Shown here in pieces: positions 56,907 to 64,000 of a stretch of 64,000 nt of DNA (position 1 is its first letter; every line of letters starts with the position of its first letter). Source of the DNA: Trabulsiella guamensis ATCC 49490 (GTDB lineage: Bacteria > Pseudomonadota > Gammaproteobacteria > Enterobacterales > Enterobacteriaceae); contig NZ_JMTB01000078.1 of assembly GCF_000734965.1 (NCBI RefSeq), forward strand, positions 1-64,000. The letters are read 5' to 3'. The notes under the pieces were generated by a model. That model saw nothing but the letters and a program-made list of their open reading frames with translations. It had not been told where the DNA came from and made no database searches. Made by a program: the position numbers and the translations under genes.

Positions 56907-57547
56907 TGAAGAACATAGTTGTACTTATTTCCGGCAACGGAAGTAATTTGCAGGCGATAATCGACGGTTGTCAGCAGGGAAAAATCAACGGCACTCTCCG
57001 TGCCGTGTTCAGTAATAAGGCCGACGCGTTCGGCCTTGAACGCGCCCGTGAAGCTGACATTCCTGCCCACGCGCTGGAAGCCAGCCAGTTCGCCAGCCGG
57101 GAAGCGTTCGATCGCGAACTCATCCGCGAAATCGATATCTACACACCGGATGTCGTTGTGCTGGCCGGGTATATGCGCATTCTTAGCCCGGAATTTGTTG
57201 CCCACTACCAGGGCCGCTTGCTCAATATTCACCCGTCCCTTCTGCCGAAATATCCCGGGTTATATACTCACCGTCAGGTACTGGAAAACGGCGATGAAGA
57301 GCATGGTACCTCCGTGCATTTTGTCACCGATGAACTGGATGGCGGCCCGGTTATTTTGCAGGCCAAAGTACCGGTGTTTGAAGGCGATGATGAAGCGGAT
57401 GTAACGGCGCGCGTTCAGGCCCAGGAGCACGCCATCTACCCGCTGGTGGTGAGCTGGTTTGTTGATGGCCGCCTGCAGATGCATGACAACGCCGCCTGGC
57501 TGGATGGCGCTAAGCTGCCTCAGCAGGGCTACGCCGCCGACGAATAA
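56906..57547 (+). CDS. purN: GAR transformylase PurN
   Basis: A 213-residue enzyme that transfers a formyl group from 10-formyl-tetrahydrofolate to GAR. The catalytic Asn and His lie in INIHPSLLPKYPG (near residues 106-108), with the catalytic Asp in the DELDGGPVI segment (near residue 144). Second gene of purMN, sharing one base with purM, followed by a terminator. Confidence 0.98.
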
Positions 57548-57557
57548 GCGTGGCATT

Positions 57558-57589
57558 GCCTCTTGTGCGGGTGCGGCAAGAGGCGTTTT
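57558..57589 (+). terminator. purMN terminator
   Basis: GCCTCTTG (57558-57565) pairs with CAAGAGGC (57577-57584), with an imperfect inner stem, followed by GTTTTC. Confidence 0.8.
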
Positions 57590-57651
57590 CTGTTATTACC
57601 TTCCTGAATACCTTCTCTTTTTTGACCGCGCCATCACGTCCCGCCGGAAAA

Positions 57652-57671
57652 CTGTCATACTTATCTGGCAC
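57652..57671 (+). promoter_or_regulatory. Possible Pho box upstream of ppk
   Basis: CTGTCAT (57652-57658) and CTGGCAC (57665-57671) resemble the two 7-base halves of a PhoB box, but the spacer is six rather than four bases. PhoB control of ppk is known in E. coli; this site is only suggestive. Confidence 0.3.
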
Positions 57672-57756
57672 ATTGGACATCCTACAGTAAAGCTAGCAAT
57701 ATACGCGTTGAGACGGATTTGCCGCGTCCCGTGAATGAACCGGAGTGTGAGTAGTA

Positions 57757-59817
57757 ATGGGCCAGGAAAAGCTATATATCGAGAAAGAATTAAGTTGGTT
57801 ATCCTTCAACGAACGTGTACTCCAGGAAGCGGCTGATAAAAACAATCCGCTGATCGAGCGCATGCGCTTTCTGGGTATCTATTCCAATAACCTTGATGAA
57901 TTCTACAAAGTCCGCTTTGCGGAACTCAAACGTCGCATCATCATCAGCGAAGAACAAGGTATTACCGCCCATTCACGCCATTTGCTGGGCAAAATCCAGG
58001 CCCGTGTACTGAAAGACGACCAGGAGTTCGATGGTCTGTACAATGAACTGCTGCTGGAAATGGCGCGTAATCAGATCTTCCTGATTAACGAGCGACAGCT
58101 CTCTGTTAACCAGCAGGAATGGCTGCGTCACTACTTTAAGCAGTACCTGCGCCAGCATATCTCCCCGATTCTGATTAACCGCGAAACCAATCTGGTGCAG
58201 TTCCTGAAAGATGACTACACCTATCTGGCCGTGGAGATCATTCGTGGCGACACTATTCGCTACGCGCTGCTGGAAATTCCGTCTGATAAGGTTCCGCGTT
58301 TCGTCAACCTGCCGCCGGAAACGCCGCGCCGCCGCAAGCCAATGATCCTGCTTGATAACATCCTGCGCTACTGCCTGGATGACATTTTCAAAGGCTTCTT
58401 CGATTATGATGCGCTGAATGCCTACTCGATGAAAATGACCCGCGACGCTGAGTACGATCTGGTGCATGAGATGGAATCCAGCCTGATGGAGTTGATGTCC
58501 TCAAGCTTGAAGCAACGTCTGACTGCTGAACCGGTGCGCTTTGTCTATCAGCGCGACATGCCGGACGCGATGGTGGATATGCTGCGCGAAAAACTCTCCA
58601 TCTCCCGCTACGACTCCATCGTCCCGGGTGGCCGCTACCACAACTTTAAAGACTTTATTGGCTTCCCGAACGTCGGCAAGGCCAATCTGGTCAACCGACC
58701 GCTGCCGCGCCTGCGCCATCTCTGGTTCGACAAATTCCGCAACGGTTTTGACGCCATCCGCGAGCGTGACGTCCTGCTCTACTATCCGTACCATACTTTT
58801 GAGCATGTTCTTGAACTGCTGCGCCAGGCCTCGTTTGACCCGAGCGTACTGGCGATCAAAATCAACATCTACCGTGTGGCAAAAGATTCGCGCATCATTG
58901 ATGCAATGATCCACGCCGCGCACAACGGTAAGAAAGTGACCGTGGTGGTGGAATTGCAGGCGCGCTTCGATGAAGAAGCTAACATTATCTGGGCGAAGCG
59001 TCTGACTGCTGCCGGCGTTCACGTTATCTTCTCCGCACCCGGGCTAAAAATTCACGCCAAACTGTTTCTGGTCTCCCGTAAAGAGGGAGAAGACGTAGTG
59101 CGCTATGCACATATCGGTACCGGTAACTTTAACGAGAAAACAGCCCGAATATATACCGACTATTCGCTGCTGACCGCCGACGCGCGCATTACCAACGAAG
59201 TGCGCCGGGTCTTCAACTTTATTGAAAACCCCTATCGCCCCGTCAACTTTGATTATCTGCTGGTATCACCGCAAAACTCGCGCCGCCTGTTGTATGAGAT
59301 GATCGACAAAGAAATCGCTAACGCGCAGAACGGTCTGCCGTCAGGTATCACGCTGAAACTCAATAACCTCGTTGACAAAGGGCTGGTCGACAGGCTCTAC
59401 GCAGCCTCCAGCTCAGGTGTACCGGTTAATTTGCTGATCCGCGGGATGTGCTCGCTGATACCGGAACTGGAAGGCATCAGTGACAACATTCGCGTGATCA
59501 GTATCGTTGACCGCTATCTGGAGCATGATCGCATTTATATTTTTGAAAACGGCGGCGACAAAAACGTGTATCTTTCTTCCGCCGACTGGATGACGCGCAA
59601 CATCGATTACCGCATTGAAGTTGCCGCGCCGCTTCTCGACTCGCGACTGAAACAGCGTATTCTGGATATTATTGATATTCTGTTCAGCGATACGGTGAAG
59701 GCGCGGTATATTGATAAAGAACTGAGTAATCGCTATGTGCCGCGCGGCAATCGTCGTAAGGTGCGCGCGCAACTGGCGATCTATGATTATCTCAAATCCC
59801 TTGAACAACCCGATTAA
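57757..59817 (+). CDS. ppk: Polyphosphate kinase Ppk1
   Basis: A 686-residue membrane-associated enzyme that polymerises ATP gamma-phosphate into polyphosphate, two residues shorter than E. coli Ppk. N, head and two catalytic C-terminal domains are complete, starting with [17 protein letters not shown]. The autophosphorylated histidine lies in KIHAKLFLV (near residue 430), and a second conserved histidine in [11 protein letters not shown] (near residue 588). It is followed by ppx after three bases. Confidence 0.98.
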   Translation: MGQEKLYIEKELSWLSFNERVLQEAADKNNPLIERMRFLGIYSNNLDEFYKVRFAELKRRIIISEEQGITAHSRHLLGKIQARVLKDDQEFDGLYNELLLEMARNQIFLINERQLSVNQQEWLRHYFKQYLRQHISPILINRETNLVQFLKDDYTYLAVEIIRGDTIRYALLEIPSDKVPRFVNLPPETPRRRKPMILLDNILRYCLDDIFKGFFDYDALNAYSMKMTRDAEYDLVHEMESSLMELMSSSLKQRLTAEPVRFVYQRDMPDAMVDMLREKLSISRYDSIVPGGRYHNFKDFIGFPNVGKANLVNRPLPRLRHLWFDKFRNGFDAIRERDVLLYYPYHTFEHVLELLRQASFDPSVLAIKINIYRVAKDSRIIDAMIHAAHNGKKVTVVVELQARFDEEANIIWAKRLTAAGVHVIFSAPGLKIHAKLFLVSRKEGEDVVRYAHIGTGNFNEKTARIYTDYSLLTADARITNEVRRVFNFIENPYRPVNFDYLLVSPQNSRRLLYEMIDKEIANAQNGLPSGITLKLNNLVDKGLVDRLYAASSSGVPVNLLIRGMCSLIPELEGISDNIRVISIVDRYLEHDRIYIFENGGDKNVYLSSADWMTRNIDYRIEVAAPLLDSRLKQRILDIIDILFSDTVKARYIDKELSNRYVPRGNRRKVRAQLAIYDYLKSLEQPD

Positions 59818-59820
59818 CCT

Positions 59821-61362
59821 ATGCCCATACAAGATCACTCTCCGCGACCGCAGGAATTTGCTGCGGTCGACCTTGGCTCAAACAGTTTTCATATGGTCAT
59901 CGCCCGCGTTGTCGATGGCGCGATGCAGATTATCGGTCGCCTGAAGCAGCGCGTACACCTGGCTGACGGCCTTGATGAAAATAACATGCTCAGCGAAGAA
60001 GCGATGGAGCGCGGGCTGAACTGCCTGTCGCTGTTTGCGGAGCGCCTGCAGGGTTTTTCCCCTTCCAGCGTCTGTATTGTGGGTACACATACGCTGCGTC
60101 AGGCACAGAACGCGGCAGAGTTCCTGAAACGCGCAGAAAAAGTGATCCCCTACCCGATCGAAATCATCCCAGGTAACGAAGAGGCCCGCCTGATTTTTAT
60201 GGGCGTTGAGCACACGCAACCGGAAAAAGGCCGCAAGCTGGTCATTGATATCGGCGGTGGCTCGACGGAGCTGGTGATTGGCGAAGACTTTGAACCCAGG
60301 CTGGTGGAAAGTCGCCGTATGGGTTGCGTCAGCTTCGCACAGATGTACTTCCCTGGCGGCGTGATCAGCAAAGAGAATTTCCAGCGCGCACGCCTCTCCG
60401 CCATTCAGAAGCTGGAAACACTCTCCTGGCAATACCGCATTCATGGCTGGAACGTTGCGCTGGGCGCATCCGGTACCATCAAAGCCGCGCATGAAGTATT
60501 GGTGGAGATGGGCGAAAAAGACGGTTTCATCACCCCGGACCGTCTGGATATGCTGGTGAACGAGTTACTGAAGTACAAGAGCTTCGATACGCTCAGCCTG
60601 CCGGGACTCTCCGACGAACGTAAAGCGGTATTTGTACCGGGGCTGGCTATCCTTTGTGGCGTGTTCGATTCGCTGGCAATCAAAGAGCTTCGCCTGTCTG
60701 ACGGCGCCCTGCGTGAAGGCGTGCTGTATGAAATGGAAGGCCGCTTCCGTCACCAGGACATTCGCAGCCGTACGGCGCAAAGTCTGGCGAATCAGTACAA
60801 TATCGACCGCGACCAGGTAGGGCGTGTGCTGGATACCACAATGCAGATGTACGATCAGTGGCAAGCGCAGAACCCGAAGCTTGCGAATCCACAACTGGCG
60901 GCGCTGTTGAAGTGGGCAGTGATGCTCCATGAAGTGGGGCTGAACATCAACCACAGCGGCATGCACCGCCACTCGGCCTACATCTTGCAAAACAGCGATC
61001 TGCCTGGCTTTAACCAGGAACAGCAGACGCTGATGGCGACGCTGGTACGTTGCTGCCGCAAAGCCATTAAGCTTGATGATCTCCCGCGCTTTACGCTGTT
61101 TAAAAAGAAACAATTCCTGCCGATGATCCAGTTGCTGCGTCTTGGCGTACTGCTGAATAATCAGCGTCAGGCGACGACCACGCCGCCGGTGCTGACGCTG
61201 AAAACGGAAGCCCATCACTGGACATTATGCTTCCCGCACGACTGGTTCAGCCAGAACGCGCTGGTGCTGCTCGACCTCGAAAAAGAGCAGCAATACTGGG
61301 AAGCGGTTACCGGCTGGGTGCTGAAAATCACTGAGGAAAAGTCACCGGAGATCGCGGCTTAA
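59821..61362 (+). CDS. ppx: Exopolyphosphatase Ppx
   Basis: A 513-residue enzyme that removes terminal phosphates from polyphosphate. It has the sugar-kinase-like ATPase fold with [13 protein letters not shown] (about 17-29) and [13 protein letters not shown] (about 141-153), plus a C-terminal HD-like helical domain (about 310-513). Standard ppk-ppx operon. Its stop overlaps the convergent pdeF stop in TTAA (61359-61362). Confidence 0.98.
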   Translation: MPIQDHSPRPQEFAAVDLGSNSFHMVIARVVDGAMQIIGRLKQRVHLADGLDENNMLSEEAMERGLNCLSLFAERLQGFSPSSVCIVGTHTLRQAQNAAEFLKRAEKVIPYPIEIIPGNEEARLIFMGVEHTQPEKGRKLVIDIGGGSTELVIGEDFEPRLVESRRMGCVSFAQMYFPGGVISKENFQRARLSAIQKLETLSWQYRIHGWNVALGASGTIKAAHEVLVEMGEKDGFITPDRLDMLVNELLKYKSFDTLSLPGLSDERKAVFVPGLAILCGVFDSLAIKELRLSDGALREGVLYEMEGRFRHQDIRSRTAQSLANQYNIDRDQVGRVLDTTMQMYDQWQAQNPKLANPQLAALLKWAVMLHEVGLNINHSGMHRHSAYILQNSDLPGFNQEQQTLMATLVRCCRKAIKLDDLPRFTLFKKKQFLPMIQLLRLGVLLNNQRQATTTPPVLTLKTEAHHWTLCFPHDWFSQNALVLLDLEKEQQYWEAVTGWVLKITEEKSPEIAA

Positions 61363-63602
61363 GCGACCTCCGCCTGTTCCTGCGCACTGGCAACCAGATT
61401 TTCCAGCCGATCTGGTTTGCCAATGCTGTACCCTTGCAGATAATCAATCCCCAGCGAGATCGCCGCGTCGCGAATGTCGTCGGTCTCAACAAATTCAGCC
61501 ACCACCTGCATTTTCTTCATCCGCGCAAGCTGACAAATCGACGCCACTATCTGGTAGTCCAGGCTGCTGGAAACGATATTGCGAATAAAGCTGCCATCAA
61601 TTTTGAGCATGTCGGCATCAACATCTTTTAACCGCGTGTAGCTGGCATAGCCGGTGCCGAAATCATCAATCGCCACCCGACAGCCCATCTGTTGCAGATA
61701 GCGCATGGTCTGCCGCGCCTGCTCAGGGTGCGGAATGGACTGACTCTCCGATAGTTCAAATATCAGCTGCCACGGCTCGATGGTGTATTTTTTCAATAGA
61801 TTAAGCACGGTGTTGTGAAAATCAGCACCGCAGGCAGTGGATGGCGTAATATTCAGAGAAAAGCGCAGGCCTGGCAACGACATACGGTTGCAGTTCATAA
61901 AATCGAGCGCTTTCTCCAGTACCCATAAATCAATACGCGACGACAGCCCGAACTCCTGTGCTACCGGCAGGAAAGCATCAGGGGTAATCAACTGGCCGTC
62001 AGCGTTCTCCATACGTAACAGGATCTCGTAGTAGTTATCACCACGCACGCCGACAATCGGCTGCGCCATCAGCCGGAAAAGATTACGCTCAAGCGCATGC
62101 TGGATCTGATTCATCATAATGACTTTGTCTTTCAGCCCCTGCTGCAGATGCATCGCACCACGGCGTTGCAGGCTTTCAGGGTGCGAGGTGCTCAGCGACA
62201 GATCAGCAATCGTACTTAACTCACCTAACAGTAAAGAGAGGTGCGTTACCGGCGAACGAACATAGCAGTAGCTGATGCCAATCGGCGGCTGGAGTGGAAT
62301 ACCGTCCCAGTTGAAACGGAACTGTTTTGCCCGCTCGTCCAGCGTTTCGATACGCCGCTGGTAGCCTTCGGTATTGAGACGGATCACGAGATCGTGCCCT
62401 GAGAGCTGATATACATCTTCATCGATAAGCAGAACATCCTTCAGCCACTCGGCAAGTTTTTGCTTGTACTGGATCCGCATCATCACGCCATAGTGACGTC
62501 CAAGCACCTCCAGCTCAGGTACCCGCAAAAAACAGAGCACAGACCAGGGCGTCTCCGTCAACGCACGACTCAGGGCGCGAAGATTCGGCATATGAACCAC
62601 CGGATCAAGATAAGCCATCCGACGGGCGCGCTGATGAACCAACCGCTGGCGCGTGGAGAGCATCGCCATATAGACGACGATAAACGAGAAGACGAGATAA
62701 CTCGATGAGGTAATCGCTAACTGATTGCTGTAGCCCGGATAGACCGGCAAATAACGATAATGAAAATGGATGGCGACGATCAGGACAGGCGTCCAGATGA
62801 GCGACATGAAGCGGTAGCCGAAACGCATCGAACCCCAGAGCATCACCGGCAACAATAACGACAGTGTATAGTTGGTGCTGAATATCGTGCTGTTGTCATT
62901 CATCGGTCGTAACAGCATCAGCAACAACACCACAAGCGCAACCCACCACACGATACCTTCCGGCCATCTGATTTTTGGATCAATTTGACGACGTAACTGT
63001 GAAACATAGCTATGTATATGGCGTGGGTGACGGATAAGCCGAATAAGGAGATAACACAGCGGCACGCCGGTAAAACAGCCCACCAGTAGCGCCTGATAGT
63101 TAATGATTGTCCGCAAACTCAGCGGGCTGACGCCTTCCATCTCAAGCCGACTTGTTTGCAGGCCGAGGTAAACGGAAAATTGAAACAGCACCAGAAAGAG
63201 GGTCGCCGGAAAAAACATCTGCCAGAAAACCCGTTGCGCCATCAGCCGCACCGTGCCATGTGAGACCATATAACGCCGGGGAACACAGGCGCGATATCCG
63301 CCCCAGCTCAGGATTATCGGGATCAGAAAGTTGAAAATTACCCCTATGGCCTCGACAGGCGGCATGTTCCTCGCGATATGCAACCAGAGCGCGACAATCA
63401 TGCCTGGCAAGGCAGCCCAGCCGAAAAACAGCATCAGGCTTAACATTAGCGCCAGCGGCAGGTAATAAAGTGCGACGTCGCGACCATCCAGCGAAGCAAA
63501 TGTATTAGCGATATTAATGACTGGAAGTAACAGGACGGGGATAAACAGCGGCAGCGCCCACCATTTATCTCTGTATTTTTTGTAGCGTGTATACAAGCTC
63601 AT
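61359..63602 (-). CDS. pdeF: Cyclic-di-GMP phosphodiesterase PdeF (YfgF)
   Basis: A 747-residue inner-membrane protein, equal in length to E. coli YfgF when started at the ATG at 63602. An N-terminal MASE1-like membrane domain with about eight to ten helices (1-320) is followed by a degenerate GGDEF domain (about 340-480; LSGHD where GGDEF is expected) and a C-terminal EAL domain (about 500-740). The EAL signature reads EILLR, as in the E. coli enzyme; downstream DDFGTGYAS and the [10 protein letters not shown] segment are intact, so phosphodiesterase activity is expected. An FNR site upstream suggests induction without oxygen. Confidence 0.93.
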   Translation of the reverse strand: MSLYTRYKKYRDKWWALPLFIPVLLLPVINIANTFASLDGRDVALYYLPLALMLSLMLFFGWAALPGMIVALWLHIARNMPPVEAIGVIFNFLIPIILSWGGYRACVPRRYMVSHGTVRLMAQRVFWQMFFPATLFLVLFQFSVYLGLQTSRLEMEGVSPLSLRTIINYQALLVGCFTGVPLCYLLIRLIRHPRHIHSYVSQLRRQIDPKIRWPEGIVWWVALVVLLLMLLRPMNDNSTIFSTNYTLSLLLPVMLWGSMRFGYRFMSLIWTPVLIVAIHFHYRYLPVYPGYSNQLAITSSSYLVFSFIVVYMAMLSTRQRLVHQRARRMAYLDPVVHMPNLRALSRALTETPWSVLCFLRVPELEVLGRHYGVMMRIQYKQKLAEWLKDVLLIDEDVYQLSGHDLVIRLNTEGYQRRIETLDERAKQFRFNWDGIPLQPPIGISYCYVRSPVTHLSLLLGELSTIADLSLSTSHPESLQRRGAMHLQQGLKDKVIMMNQIQHALERNLFRLMAQPIVGVRGDNYYEILLRMENADGQLITPDAFLPVAQEFGLSSRIDLWVLEKALDFMNCNRMSLPGLRFSLNITPSTACGADFHNTVLNLLKKYTIEPWQLIFELSESQSIPHPEQARQTMRYLQQMGCRVAIDDFGTGYASYTRLKDVDADMLKIDGSFIRNIVSSSLDYQIVASICQLARMKKMQVVAEFVETDDIRDAAISLGIDYLQGYSIGKPDRLENLVASAQEQAEVA

Positions 63603-63705
63603 TGATGCTCGAGAGAGTACCCTGGTTCCTGAAGGGATATTCAGACAGGCATCCAACCTGGCCATACCTACCGCGCAACGACTGTCAGCGCGGGACCGAG
63701 GGAAG

Positions 63706-63746
63706 AGTTTAGTGAGCTGCCGGGCATGGTGGTTGACTTAAATCAA
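63706..63746 (-). promoter_or_regulatory. FNR-dependent pdeF promoter
   Basis: TTGACTTAAATCAA (63733-63746) matches the FNR consensus TTGAT-N4-ATCAA at nine of ten positions. On the minus strand a -10-like TAAACT (63711-63706) puts the start near 63699, about 41 bases from the FNR centre, the class II distance. FNR control of E. coli yfgF is known. Confidence 0.7.
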
Positions 63747-63882
63747 ATAATCATCGACAGGGAACCACTATTAGACTTTTTCTTGCGGTAGCCCCGGCTT
63801 CATTATAGAGGGCATGAACACATTCTTATTTTATATAACACTGGTTAATGTTTAAGCTGACGCAAGTTTACACTTCCCTTGA

Positions 63883-63912
63883 TTGACCCTCGCGCCGCGC
63901 TGTGCCTTAATA
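63883..63912 (+). promoter_or_regulatory. Possible yfgG promoter
   Basis: TTGACC (63883-63888) and TTAATA (63907-63912) with 18-bp spacing lie 43 bases before the yfgG start. The match is moderate. The rest of 63747-63882 shows no clear element. Confidence 0.4.
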
Positions 63913-63954
63913 TATTCACCGCCCCAATTGTGGGTATATCTGAAGGAACCCTTT

Positions 63955-64000
63955 GTGAGCCAGGCCACCAGTATGCGAAAACGACATCGATTTAACGGTC
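63955..64000 (+). CDS. yfgG: YfgG N terminus (partial, runs off the window)
   Basis: A GTG start with the ribosome site AAGGA (63943-63947) opens a frame reading MSQATSMRKRHRFNG, which matches the start of E. coli YfgG, a small (about 63-residue) single-span membrane protein connected with nickel and cobalt stress. Only 15 codons are visible. Position next to pdeF is as in E. coli. Confidence 0.8.
   Translation, partial: MSQATSMRKRHRFNG

Overview
This 64-kb window is chromosomal DNA of an enteric bacterium (Enterobacteriaceae). Almost every gene has a close counterpart in Escherichia coli K-12, in nearly the same order as the K-12 stretch from yfeH and ligA through ptsHI-crr, the cys genes, acrD, dapE, purC, dapA, hda, uraA-upp and purMN to ppk-ppx-pdeF. 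It is not E. coli. Several K-12 blocks are absent: eut between hemF and maeB, talA before tktB, narQ before acrD, and hyf between bcp and perM. Foreign or relocated genes fill other gaps: nudI with an alpha/beta hydrolase relic after cysP, a sugar-PTS/glycosylasparaginase/aminopeptidase operon before hda, and a GH1 phospho-beta-glucosidase between upp and purM. This fits a relative such as Enterobacter, Lelliottia, Leclercia, Kosakonia or Citrobacter; I cannot name the genus from sequence alone.

Layout. 1-267: debris of a tRNA-Lys locus, with two copies of the tRNA terminator 155 bp apart and a split copy of the tRNA 3' end, then a sigma-28-type promoter. 268-5036: flxA-like gene, yfeH, ypeB, ligA (DNA ligase), zipA (division). 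5267-17937: sulfur and PTS region, with cysZ, cysK, ptsH-ptsI-crr, then leftward pdxK, cysM and cysAWUP, followed by the hydrolase relic, nudI and yfeX. 18031-29814: yfeY-yfeZ-ypeA, amiA-hemF, maeB, tktB, ypfG, nudK, aegA. 30145-43337: acrD efflux pump, ypfM, yffB-dapE-ypfN, ypfH, tmcA, ypfJ, purC, bamC-dapA, gcvR-bcp. 43372-46490: perM, bepA, yfgD. 46487-51187: accessory operon with its divergent regulator. 51199-64000: hda, uraA-upp, bglA-type gene, purMN, ppk-ppx, pdeF and the first codons of yfgG.

The most interesting part is 46487-51187. A lone Lac/Cel-family PTS EIIC, a glycosylasparaginase-type Ntn hydrolase and an M17 leucyl aminopeptidase are transcribed together behind a near-consensus CRP site placed for class II activation. 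Transcribed away from them is a protein that looks like the front half of an IS481-family transposase whose catalytic acids are gone. My reading is a catabolic system for GlcNAc-asparagine or small N-glycopeptides, controlled by a domesticated transposase. The domain calls are well supported; substrate and regulator role are inference.

Regulatory sites visible in the sequence tie many genes to known circuits: FliA (flxA-like), Cra and CRP (ptsH), PurR (purC, purM), BaeR (acrD), sigma-E (bepA), FNR (pdeF), paired LacI/GalR-type operators (bglA-type gene) and a U-tract start for upp. hda begins with CTG and gcvR with TTG.
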